A DNA stretch of 23,499 nucleotides. Origin: Treponema sp. (GTDB lineage Bacteria > Spirochaetota > Spirochaetia > Treponematales > Treponemataceae). Positions 1 to 7,031 of the stretch are shown here, piece after piece. Position numbers and translations under genes: made by a program. Every line of letters begins with the position of its first letter. The stretch's first letter is position 1. Where the stretch lies: assembly GCA_014804085.1 (NCBI GenBank), contig JAAVAM010000072.1:1-23499 (forward strand), written 5' to 3'. The notes under the pieces were generated by a model, which saw nothing but the letters and a program-made list of their open reading frames with translations, was not told the origin of the DNA and made no database searches.

Positions 1-81
1 CAGCACATCTACGAAAAATCCGGGGTGCGCAACCGGGCAGAACTCGCGCGATACATGGGAGGGGGAAGGTCTTCCCCCTAG
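1..81 (+). CDS. LuxR-type DNA-binding regulator, C-terminal fragment
   Basis: The open frame enters from the left edge and ends at TAG 79–81. It encodes 26 residues, including IYEKSGVRNRAELARYM, which resembles the recognition helix and last helix of LuxR/FixJ helix-turn-helix domains (typical form: IYxKxGVxNRxEL). This would be the extreme C-terminus of a response regulator or other LuxR-family transcription factor. The sensory or receiver part lies outside the window, so its signal cannot be named. The last codons (Gly-Gly-Gly-Arg-Ser-Ser-Pro) are encoded by the G5/C5 hairpin sequence at 61–78, so the stop lies inside a structured element. Confidence 0.7.
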   Translation, partial: QHIYEKSGVRNRAELARYMGGGRSSP

Positions 82-129
82 GCTCAACTGCCGTTTCGCC
101 ATACCCCCTTCGCCTAGGGGGTACCCCTA
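61..129. repeat. Cluster of overlapping G5/C5 inverted repeats
   Basis: Blocks of G5 (61–65, 117–121) and C4–C5 (74–78, 104–108, 124–127) can pair in several mutually exclusive ways: 61–68 with 71–78 (a near-palindrome), 74–83 with 112–121 (a perfect 10-nt inverted repeat), 102–108 with 117–123, and 115–120 with 124–129. No T-run follows on the + strand, so it is not a canonical intrinsic terminator. It could be a factor-assisted transcription end, an mRNA-stabilising structure or a dispersed intergenic repeat. A similar G5-A-N3-T-C5 hairpin occurs at 19298–19312. Confidence 0.5.
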
Positions 130-279
130 AAACCCCGCGACGGCTTTTGCACAGAAAATCATCCGTTCCGCCGATGTCTTTTCCCGCAAAATCATCTTTT
201 CTCCCGATACAGAAACCGCCGCAATCTGCTGATAATGAAGCAGCATTTGTGCGTCAATCGCGAATGCGAAGGAGTTGTT

Positions 280-1209
280 ATGAAATCTGTTCGTAAAATG
301 TTGCCGTTTGTGGCGGCGTTCGTAGTGCTTGTCGGGTCGGTGCTGATTGCGCGCGCCGTCCATGCCCGCCCCAGCGACGTGTACCCGGTCAATACGGGAC
401 CGAACCAAAACGGTATCGTGTATACGGTGCGCGTGTTCAAAGACATTTCGTCCGTGGTGGTGATTGACGGCAAAAAACACGCGCGGAGAAAGCATCTTGC
501 GCCCGGCTCGTATTCCTATGACCCGCAGACGACGCGCCTTGATTTTGCCGAGCCGCTGCCGTTTGACGATCCGATTGTCCACGTTGAAGGCCGTGCCGTG
601 CAGCCGGAGCAGTTCTACATTGCCGATTTTTCCGGCGCGGAAAGTGAATTGCTCGTCCTGTTCAAAGACCGCGTTGCCATTGCGGGCTATGAATATGTCT
701 ATGACGCTGACACGCACCTGATTACGTTCCGCAGCGACTTGCACCCCGAAGCCGACGGCAATTTTCATATCACCTTTCAGACGGAAGACGGTGCGGGGCA
801 TGCCTTTGGCAATTGGCGCAGAAAAGATTTGGACACGCTGTCGGAATTGGAATGGCAGTGGATGCACCAGACGCAGGGTGCGCCCTTGCATGTGATAAAG
901 CTCCGTACGGGCGTTTCCGACCGAAAACTGAGCAAGGAAGTCGGCTTTTCCGTGCGGCTTCCGAAAGGCGACAGCACATTTTTGTCCGAGACAATGGAAG
1001 ATATGGAAAAGCACGTCTCTGTCATGCGCTGGTACAATGATGCGGACGCGGTGATTGAGTGCAAGACAACGCCGTTTGCAGAAATCAGCGCGGAGGATGC
1101 AGAAATGTCGTTCACGCGCACGTGGGAGCGCGACGGCACGTTCTATCGCTTGGGCACGAACGCAGAAAACCGAGCGGCGGCAGAAAAACTGCTTTCGTCC
1201 GTGCGCTAA
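280..1209 (+). CDS. Exported protein of unknown function
   Basis: Encodes 309 residues. The start at 280 is chosen over an in-frame ATG at 235 because AAGGAG lies 5 nt upstream (269–274) and the signal peptide begins there: basic MKSVRK, a hydrophobic stretch at about residues 7–24, then a likely cleavage near ARAVHA. The mature part is rich in predicted beta strands. It holds two loosely similar units, each starting with F-K-D and leading to Y-D/E-T-H/R-L-x-F patterns (about residues 53–105 and 125–175). These may be tandem Ig-like modules; this is inference. The C-terminal 100 residues look alpha/beta and contain no motif I recognise. It is probably periplasmic or surface-located. A weak GATAAT (231–236) could serve as the -10. 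It ends 52 nt before fmt, which has its own promoter. Confidence 0.75.
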   Translation: MKSVRKMLPFVAAFVVLVGSVLIARAVHARPSDVYPVNTGPNQNGIVYTVRVFKDISSVVVIDGKKHARRKHLAPGSYSYDPQTTRLDFAEPLPFDDPIVHVEGRAVQPEQFYIADFSGAESELLVLFKDRVAIAGYEYVYDADTHLITFRSDLHPEADGNFHITFQTEDGAGHAFGNWRRKDLDTLSELEWQWMHQTQGAPLHVIKLRTGVSDRKLSKEVGFSVRLPKGDSTFLSETMEDMEKHVSVMRWYNDADAVIECKTTPFAEISAEDAEMSFTRTWERDGTFYRLGTNAENRAAAEKLLSSVR

Positions 1210-1247
1210 CCCAGACTTTCTTTGCGGTGGAAAACAACGGGCATCCG

Positions 1248-1256
1248 TGCTATACT
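1248..1256 (+). promoter_or_regulatory. Extended -10 promoter for fmt, predicted leaderless
   Basis: TGC-TATACT (1248–1256) is an extended -10 element. Only 5 nt separate it from the fmt ATG at 1262, so transcription would start at or within 1–2 nt of the start codon. There is no Shine–Dalgarno sequence and no good -35. The 12-mer CCGTGCTATACT recurs upstream of the nnr gene at 14295–14306. Confidence 0.6.
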
Positions 1257-1261
1257 AATTC

Positions 1262-2263
1262 ATGCGACCATTGCGAATTTTGTATGCGGGCAGCCCGTTG
1301 GCTTCGGGCATCGTCCTGAAAAATCTTGCCGAGCGGGGCGAAAAAAACGGCTACGAGATTTCCGCCGTGCTGACTAATCCGCCAAGCAGCCGGGGGCGGC
1401 ACAAGGAACTGATTCCCACGGAAGTGGCGCGCACGGCGCAATCGCTCGGCATTCCCGTGTTTGCGTTTGACCATCTCACGTCCGAGGCGCGCGCGGCTTT
1501 GTCGCCGCTCGGCTGCGACCTTTTGGTTTGCTTTGACTTTGGTCGCATTTTTGGCGAAAAATTCCTGTCGATGTTTCCGCTCGGCGGCATCAACTTGCAT
1601 CCGAGCGCGTTGCCGAAATACCGCGGCTGTACGCCCGTTCCGGCGGCTATTCTGAACGGCGACCGCGAGTTGGGAATCAGCGTGCAGAAACTCGCGCTCA
1701 AGACGGACGAGGGCGACATTTTGGCACGGACGACGGTCGCGCTTGACGGCACGGAGACGACGAAAAGCCTAATGGACGGCGACGGCTCGCGCAGCGTGGT
1801 GATTGACGAAGGAACGGCGTTACTGGACGGCGTTCTGCGTTCGATTGTGGCGGTGGCGGACAATCCGTGCGACGAACGACCGTTCGTTATGCCACAAGGA
1901 ACGCCGCAGTCTGGCGAGGCGAGTTACACGGGATTTTTCAAAAAAGAAGACGGTCGTATTGACTGGCATCAGCCGGCGGAACATATTGAGCGAAAAATTC
2001 GCGCCTACACGCCGTTTCCGCTTTGTTTTACGGTGCGCGACGGCACAAATCTGCTGATTCTCACGGCAAAAGTCGGCGCGGAAAAAACGGACGCGCCTGC
2101 GGGAACGGTGTTGCCCTACCGCAAATCGGTCGGCATTGAGATTGCGTGTGGGAACGGTTCGGTGTTGGTGGTGACGGAATTGCAGTGGCAGGCAAAAAAG
2201 GCGATGGATTACGCGTCGTTTATGAACGGCGCGCGCGGAATCGTCGGTTCGGTGTTGGGCTAG
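1262..2263 (+). CDS. fmt: Methionyl-tRNA formyltransferase
   Basis: Transfers a formyl group from 10-formyl-THF to initiator Met-tRNA in the cytoplasm. The 333 residues match the usual length. The N-terminal Rossmann-type catalytic domain (about 1–215) carries NLHPSALPKYRGCTP with the catalytic Asn111 and His113, and DEGDIL with Asp149. The C-terminal tRNA-binding beta-barrel (about 225–333) includes the typical RAYTPFP segment. An insertion-like stretch around residues 160–180 is slightly unusual. The start codon appears leaderless, which is a notable arrangement for the gene whose product prepares the initiator tRNA. It heads the rightward run towards the PASTA protein and aroDE, but the next gene has its own -10. 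Confidence 0.95.
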   Translation: MRPLRILYAGSPLASGIVLKNLAERGEKNGYEISAVLTNPPSSRGRHKELIPTEVARTAQSLGIPVFAFDHLTSEARAALSPLGCDLLVCFDFGRIFGEKFLSMFPLGGINLHPSALPKYRGCTPVPAAILNGDRELGISVQKLALKTDEGDILARTTVALDGTETTKSLMDGDGSRSVVIDEGTALLDGVLRSIVAVADNPCDERPFVMPQGTPQSGEASYTGFFKKEDGRIDWHQPAEHIERKIRAYTPFPLCFTVRDGTNLLILTAKVGAEKTDAPAGTVLPYRKSVGIEIACGNGSVLVVTELQWQAKKAMDYASFMNGARGIVGSVLG

Positions 2264-2280
2264 TCTCTTGGGCAAAAATG

Positions 2281-2300
2281 TGGTACAGTAGCAAAAAGGA
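2281..2300 (+). promoter_or_regulatory. Extended -10 and ribosome-binding site for the PASTA gene
   Basis: TGG-TACAGT (2281–2289) is an extended -10. A transcript would begin near 2296, almost directly at the AAAAGGA ribosome-binding site (2294–2300), giving a very short leader of about 11 nt before ATG 2307. No convincing -35 is seen. Confidence 0.5.
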
Positions 2301-2306
2301 TTTCGT

Positions 2307-3347
2307 ATGTCGTTAAAAGATTCGATCAAGCATTTTTCGTTGAAGAAATGCCGCGTCAGTTTTACGGAGACAATGCAGTCGTTGCAGGCAAACGGAAAAA
2401 TGCTTCTGCTGACGGTGCTTGCGGCGTTCGTCGTAATGCTGTTGGTCTGCCTTGCGGTATTCTTTGCGTCCGTCAAAGCCCCCGAACAAGTAATGGTGCC
2501 CGATTTGGAAGGCAAATCATGGAGTACGGCGATGCTAGAAATGGAAGAAAAGGAACTGTATCCCAAAATCCAGTTGCGTTACACGGACAGCCCTGCCGAC
2601 GAGGGAAAAGTCCTTGCGCAGAATCCGGGGGCGGGCGCAATCGTCAAGGCGGGAACGCGGGTCACGCTGACGATTAGCCGTGGCGTGATTATTGACCATG
2701 TGGAAAGTTACTTGGGCATGAAAGTTGATGACGTGCGCCTCAAATTGCAGACGATGTTCACGGGGTCGGCGCGCCCGCTTATCGTGCTGGCAAATCCTGT
2801 CTACAAGCCCGACACGAGCGAGGCGGGAACGATTTTGGAACAAGATCCGCCCGAAGGCACGATTATTTCCGAGCCGGTTACGCTCCGATTGGTGGTGAGT
2901 CGCGGGCCGGAATACGAGCAGACGCGCGTTCCTCAGCTGGTGGGCAAAAGCATCGCCGAAGTGCTTTCGCAAATCAGCAATTCCCGGCTGGTGTTTGATT
3001 TTACGGCGCATACGGCGGGCGACGACGAACGTGCGGGAACGGTCACCGCGCAGCAGGAATTCGATTCTTCGTTCGTGAAAAATTATACGCACGTGGACGT
3101 GGAAATCGCGCTTCCACAGCGGCAGCAAGACGACCTGCGTATGGGGCTGTTTTCCGAGACGGTGACGCAGTATCCGTATCCTGTTACGATGACGCTTGAT
3201 GCCGTTCCTGCCGACGGCGCGCGGTACACGTTGGTGACGCTCAGACACACGGGCGGCAACGTGACCATTCCGTATGCCGTTCCGCACGGAACAGAATTGG
3301 TCTTTTCGATTGAAGGACGCGAAATCCGGCATATAAAGGTGAATTAA
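2307..3347 (+). CDS. Membrane-anchored protein with three PASTA domains
   Basis: Encodes 346 residues. A cytoplasmic N-terminus of about 30 residues is followed by one transmembrane segment (about 32–54). Three extracytoplasmic PASTA repeats follow: about 60–126 (starts QVMVPDLEGK, ends LTISRG), 127–200 (ends LVVSRG) and 204–269 (RVPQLVGKS). A beta-rich tail runs to residue 346. PASTA domains of Ser/Thr kinases and penicillin-binding proteins bind cell-wall precursors or muropeptides. No kinase or transpeptidase domain is present, so this is probably a wall-sensing or scaffolding membrane protein. PASTA 2 is the most divergent. The stop is 1 nt before the aroDE start codon, which implies co-transcription. 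Confidence 0.9.
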   Translation: MSLKDSIKHFSLKKCRVSFTETMQSLQANGKMLLLTVLAAFVVMLLVCLAVFFASVKAPEQVMVPDLEGKSWSTAMLEMEEKELYPKIQLRYTDSPADEGKVLAQNPGAGAIVKAGTRVTLTISRGVIIDHVESYLGMKVDDVRLKLQTMFTGSARPLIVLANPVYKPDTSEAGTILEQDPPEGTIISEPVTLRLVVSRGPEYEQTRVPQLVGKSIAEVLSQISNSRLVFDFTAHTAGDDERAGTVTAQQEFDSSFVKNYTHVDVEIALPQRQQDDLRMGLFSETVTQYPYPVTMTLDAVPADGARYTLVTLRHTGGNVTIPYAVPHGTELVFSIEGREIRHIKVN

Positions 3348-3348
3348 C

Positions 3349-4863
3349 ATGGAACGACCGTTAGTTTGTCTGTGCCTGACGGGCAAGACGCTTGCAGAAG
3401 ACGTGGAGCTGGTGGAGCGCTACAGCCATTTTATCGATGTGGCGGAATTGCGCGTCGATTTTTTGGACGAAGCCGAACGGTTGGATATCCGCGAATTTCC
3501 GGCGATGATAAATGTGCCGTGCATTCTGACTATCCGGCGCGTGAGCGATGGCGGACAATACCGCGAGGGCGAAGCGTCCCGCACGATATTGTTTGCCCGT
3601 GCGCTTGCCTTTGCCGAAACGAATCCCAAAAAGAATTTCGCGTATGTCGATTTTGAAGAGGATTTTCATGTGCCCAGTTTGCAGGATGCCGTGCTTGCGT
3701 TCGGTACGAAAATCATTCGGTCGTTCCATGATATGCACAACCCGGTGCGCAATCTTGCGGAAAAACTGGATGCCATGCGCACGACGGGCTTTGAGATTCC
3801 AAAAGTCGCCTGTATGCCGCATTCGCTCGCCGATGTGACGCAAATGTTTGCGGAAGCGTCCGCCCTTGCCGAATCACAGCAGATTGTGTGCGCTATGGGA
3901 AATCTCGGGTTTCCGACGCGCATTCTGGCGCACACTTTGCATTCATATCTCACGTACACGACGGCCGCGGAACTGCTCGACAAAATGGTTTCTCTGTCCG
4001 GGCAGGCAATCGGGCATATCGACCCCAAAACGTTGCATGATGTGTATCATTTCCGGCAGCTGGACGAAAATACGACGGTGTTTGGCATTACGGGTTGGCC
4101 GCTCAAAGTGACCTCAAGCCCGAAAATCCACAACAAGAAATTTGAGACGAACGGCATGAACGCGGTATTTTCGCCGTTTCCGTCGGAGACCGTAGAAGAT
4201 GCGTTCGCTTTTGCAAAGGCGATTGGCGTAAAAGGATTTTCCGTGACCGTTCCGCACAAGGAGCATATTATCCCGCTGCTTGACGAAGTGGACGACGACG
4301 TGAAAAAAATCGGCGCGTGCAACACGGTGGTGCATGATCGGGGGATATGGAAAGGCTACAACACCGACGCGCCCGGATTTTCCAAGGCGTTGCTTGCGTT
4401 TACGGGGCTGACCGATTTGAACGGCAAAAAAGTCGCGATTATCGGCGCGGGCGGCGCGTCACGGGCGGTCGCTTTTGCCGTAAAAAAACTGGGCGCGCAG
4501 GCATGTGTGTTCAATCGGACGATTAGCCGTGCGCGCGCGATTGCGGAGCAGTTCGGATTTGCCTATGCCACGTTGGGCGCAGAATCGTTGGAAAAACTGC
4601 ACGAATATTCCGACATTATCGTGCAAACCACGTCAAAAGGCATGGGCGCGGAAGGTGCGCCGAATCAGGATAACGACCCGCTTTATTTCTACGATTTTGA
4701 CGGCACGGAACTGCTGTATGACATTATCTACGTGCCGGACGTTACGCCCGTTATGGCGCGGGCGCAGGCAGCCGGGTGCAAAGTGAGCAACGGACTGACG
4801 ATGTTGCAGTATCAGGGCGACGCGCAGTTCCTGCTGTACAAGGAAATATACGAGAATGCTTAA
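3349..4863 (+). CDS. aroDE: Bifunctional 3-dehydroquinate dehydratase (type I) / shikimate dehydrogenase
   Basis: Encodes 504 residues catalysing steps 3 and 4 of the shikimate pathway. The AroD part (about 1–220) has LRVDFLDE, the catalytic His127 in SFHDM and the Schiff-base Lys152 in IPKVACMP. The AroE part (about 235–504) has the substrate loop FGITGWPLKVTSSPKIHN, TVPHKE with Lys304, IGACNTV, GYNTD with Asp340, and the NADP-binding IGAGGASRA with downstream FNRT. Fusion of these domains is known in plants, chlamydiae and some spirochaetes, and channels dehydroquinate to shikimate. ATG follows the upstream stop by 1 nt, with AAAGGTG (about 3336–3342) as ribosome-binding site. The 3' end overlaps rpiA by 8 nt. 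The substrate-loop sequence differs from the common GxPxxHSxSP form but keeps the SP-x-x-HN core. Confidence 0.95.
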   Translation: MERPLVCLCLTGKTLAEDVELVERYSHFIDVAELRVDFLDEAERLDIREFPAMINVPCILTIRRVSDGGQYREGEASRTILFARALAFAETNPKKNFAYVDFEEDFHVPSLQDAVLAFGTKIIRSFHDMHNPVRNLAEKLDAMRTTGFEIPKVACMPHSLADVTQMFAEASALAESQQIVCAMGNLGFPTRILAHTLHSYLTYTTAAELLDKMVSLSGQAIGHIDPKTLHDVYHFRQLDENTTVFGITGWPLKVTSSPKIHNKKFETNGMNAVFSPFPSETVEDAFAFAKAIGVKGFSVTVPHKEHIIPLLDEVDDDVKKIGACNTVVHDRGIWKGYNTDAPGFSKALLAFTGLTDLNGKKVAIIGAGGASRAVAFAVKKLGAQACVFNRTISRARAIAEQFGFAYATLGAESLEKLHEYSDIIVQTTSKGMGAEGAPNQDNDPLYFYDFDGTELLYDIIYVPDVTPVMARAQAAGCKVSNGLTMLQYQGDAQFLLYKEIYENA

Positions 4864-5575
4864 TCAGGACGAACAGAAAATTTTGGTTGCGACGACGGCA
4901 ATCGACACGCTCATTGCGGAAAAAAAGATTTTCAGTGGCATGAAAATCGGCTTGGGAACCGGCTCGACGGCATTGCCCGCGGTCAAACGGCTTGCCGAGC
5001 GCATTGCCGACGGAACGCTCACCGACATTGAGGCCGTGCCCACGAGTTTTCAGACGGCGAATTATTGCCAGGATTTGGACATTCCCGTGTACAGCCTGAA
5101 CCACCGCAGCATCGGCGGGCATTTGGACTTGACGATTGACGGCGCGGACGCGATTGACCCGCAGAACAATCTGATTAAAGGCGGCGGCGCGGCACTCCTG
5201 CGCGAAAAAATCGTCGCATATAATTCTACGAATTACGCAATTGTTGCTGACGGCTCAAAAATCGTGCCGAATTTGGGAACGAAATTTCCGCTTCCGGTAG
5301 AAATTATTGCCGAAGCGCGGCAGAGCATTATTACGGCGTTGGAGCGCATGGGCGCGTTTTGTACGTTGCGCGAGGGCGTGCGCAAATGCGGCCCGGTCAT
5401 CACTGACTGCGGCAATCAGATTTTGGACTGCCTGTGGCAAATTCCCGTCGATCCCGAAAAAATGGAAGATGCAATCAACGGCATTCCGGGCGTAGTGGAG
5501 ACGGGATTTTTCACCAAGCACCGCCCGGTCGTGTTTTACAGCACACAGGACGGAAACGTAGAAATCAGGCGTTAA
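4856..5575 (+). CDS. rpiA: Ribose-5-phosphate isomerase A
   Basis: Interconverts ribose-5-phosphate and ribulose-5-phosphate in the non-oxidative pentose phosphate pathway. The 239 residues are close to family length. Hallmarks are GLGTGST near residue 33, DGADAID, NNLIKGGGAALLREKIVA and the later CGNQILDC. The VDESK-like motif is altered to VADGSK. The start codon lies inside the end of aroDE (8-nt overlap), with AAGGA at 4840–4844, so translation is probably coupled. Supply of pentose and erythrose-4-phosphate feeds the shikimate pathway, a plausible reason for the pairing with aroDE. Its 3' end overlaps the convergent MATE gene by 11 nt. Confidence 0.95.
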   Translation: MLNQDEQKILVATTAIDTLIAEKKIFSGMKIGLGTGSTALPAVKRLAERIADGTLTDIEAVPTSFQTANYCQDLDIPVYSLNHRSIGGHLDLTIDGADAIDPQNNLIKGGGAALLREKIVAYNSTNYAIVADGSKIVPNLGTKFPLPVEIIAEARQSIITALERMGAFCTLREGVRKCGPVITDCGNQILDCLWQIPVDPEKMEDAINGIPGVVETGFFTKHRPVVFYSTQDGNVEIRR

Positions 5576-6911
5576 TATACGCGTGTTTTTTCTTGTACAG
5601 CGCGTGAATGATTGCCATCAGCGTGCCGCTCAGGCACCAGCCCGCAGGATAGACGAGCGAAACGGGAATAAAACTTGCGGTAAGATGCGCCGTGATGGCG
5701 AGGTAGACTTGCCGAAACACGACGAACGAAAAGAGCATGACCAGCGTGGGCGCGAGCGCGTTGCCGAGTCCGCGCAGCGTGCCGCCGTAGATTTGATTCA
5801 GCACACGGAATGCGTAGAATGGTGCGCCCACGCGCAGAAAAAATCTGCCATAGTACAGAACATCCGCATCCCGGTTGAAAATTCCAATCATCTGCGTGGG
5901 CAGCAGTTCAAATGCCAGCACAAGGAACGCGTTCCAGATGAATCCCAGCTGAAGCGCGGTCGTTACGCCTTTTTTGACGCGCGCCAAATTCTGTGCGCCG
6001 TAATTCTGCCCCACGAACGTCGTCACGCTCAGCGCGATGCTTTGGATGGGAAGCAGCGACACTTGGTCGATTTTGTTGAAGCACGCCCAGCCTGCCATAC
6101 ACGCCGAGCCGAATCGGTTGATGTATCCTTGCACGAACACGTTGGAGAACGACGTAATCGCCATTTGAATGCCGCCAGGAAGCCCCTGTTTCAGTACACG
6201 CCGCAGTGAATCCGCATGAATTTTCAGCTCGCGGAATCGGATTTTGTAGATTTCGTCGGTGCGAATCATCACCCACAGCACGAGCACCATGGAAACCGCC
6301 TGCGAAATAATCGTCGCGTATGCCGCCCCCGCAATGCCCTGCCGTAATCCCACCACGAACAGAAAATCGAGCGCGATATTCACGGCGGAAGAGACGATCA
6401 GAAAATAGAGCGGGCGGGTCGCGTCTCCGAGCGCGCGCAAAATTCCCGCGCCCACGTTGTACACCATCTGGAACAGCGCGCCCAAAAAGTAGATTTGCAG
6501 ATATTCGTTCGCCATGAAAAAAACGTCGCCGGGCGTACCCACGAGCCGCAGAATGACCGGCGAGGCAATCTGCCCGAGGAAAATAGAAAAGCCGCCCGCA
6601 ATCACGCTGCCCAAAATCATCGTGTGCAAAGTGCGGCGGACGTATTCCGTGTTGTGCGCGCCAAAATACTGCGAAATGACGACGCTGCCGCCCGCCGCTA
6701 GCCCCATAAAAAACCCGATAATCGCATTGATAAGCGAGCCTGTCGCGCCGATCGCCGCCAGTGCCTCTTTGCCGACGTAATTTCCCACGATTACGCAGTC
6801 AACCATATTGTACAATTGCTGGAACAAATTGCCCGCAACGAGCGGCAGCGCGAGTTTGAGAATGAGCGGACGAATCGCCCCGACAGTCATGTCCGTGGTT
6901 GCTTTATGCAT
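5565..6911 (-). CDS. MATE-family cation-coupled multidrug exporter
   Basis: A 448-residue polytopic inner-membrane protein with about 12 hydrophobic segments and the two-bundle layout of MATE (NorM/DinF/MepA-like) transporters. N-terminal family features include LALPLVAGNLFQQLYNMVD, GNYVGKEALAAIGA and the following GGSVVISQYFGA. The second half repeats the pattern with FVGQNYGAQNLAR. MATE proteins export drugs or metabolites in exchange for Na+ or H+; the substrate here cannot be told. It ends convergently with rpiA (11-nt overlap) and diverges from the methyltransferase gene. Its ATG has no clear Shine–Dalgarno sequence, and the 5' leader from the predicted start site is only about 10 nt. 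Confidence 0.93.
   Translation of the reverse strand: MHKATTDMTVGAIRPLILKLALPLVAGNLFQQLYNMVDCVIVGNYVGKEALAAIGATGSLINAIIGFFMGLAAGGSVVISQYFGAHNTEYVRRTLHTMILGSVIAGGFSIFLGQIASPVILRLVGTPGDVFFMANEYLQIYFLGALFQMVYNVGAGILRALGDATRPLYFLIVSSAVNIALDFLFVVGLRQGIAGAAYATIISQAVSMVLVLWVMIRTDEIYKIRFRELKIHADSLRRVLKQGLPGGIQMAITSFSNVFVQGYINRFGSACMAGWACFNKIDQVSLLPIQSIALSVTTFVGQNYGAQNLARVKKGVTTALQLGFIWNAFLVLAFELLPTQMIGIFNRDADVLYYGRFFLRVGAPFYAFRVLNQIYGGTLRGLGNALAPTLVMLFSFVVFRQVYLAITAHLTASFIPVSLVYPAGWCLSGTLMAIIHALYKKKHAYINA
5569..5591 (+). terminator. Possible weak terminator after rpiA
   Basis: A 4-bp stem GCGT/ACGC (5569–5572 with 5579–5582) with a 6-nt loop spans the rpiA stop codon and is followed by a T6 run (5586–5591). 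The stem is short, and the site lies inside the end of the convergent MATE gene. Confidence 0.25.
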
Positions 6912-6927
6912 AGCGGGTTACCAAAAA

Positions 6928-6956
6928 ATGATACAAAGACGGGCGAGGTCTGTCAA
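6928..6956 (-). promoter_or_regulatory. Sigma-70 promoter for the MATE gene
   Basis: On the minus strand, TTGACA (6951–6956) is separated by exactly 17 nt from TATCAT (6928–6933). Transcription would start near 6921, about 10 nt before ATG 6911. It is back to back with the methyltransferase promoter: the two -35 boxes are 15 nt apart. Confidence 0.75.
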
Positions 6957-6971
6957 GCGAACGAAAGCGCA

Positions 6972-7000
6972 TTGACATTGGCGAATTCTGCTGATAAAAT
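6972..7000 (+). promoter_or_regulatory. Sigma-70 promoter for the DNA methyltransferase gene
   Basis: TTGACA (6972–6977), a 17-nt spacer, then TAAAAT (6995–7000). A TATAAT at 7004–7009 lacks a matching -35. The predicted transcript starts near 7007 and gives a leader of about 25 nt without a clear Shine–Dalgarno sequence before ATG 7032. Confidence 0.75.
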
Positions 7001-7031
7001 TCCTATAATTATCGTAGAATTTCGGCAGAAT

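Noticed and set aside
127..1014. Open frame of 295 codons on the - strand opposite the exported-protein gene
   Set aside because: The + strand has an AAGGAG site and a signal peptide at 280. The antisense product is Arg/His-rich without domains, typical of shadow frames in GC-rich DNA.
6816..7031. N-terminal extension of the methyltransferase frame
   Set aside because: It runs antisense through the start of the MATE gene and across both promoters. The family N-terminus fits ATG 7032.
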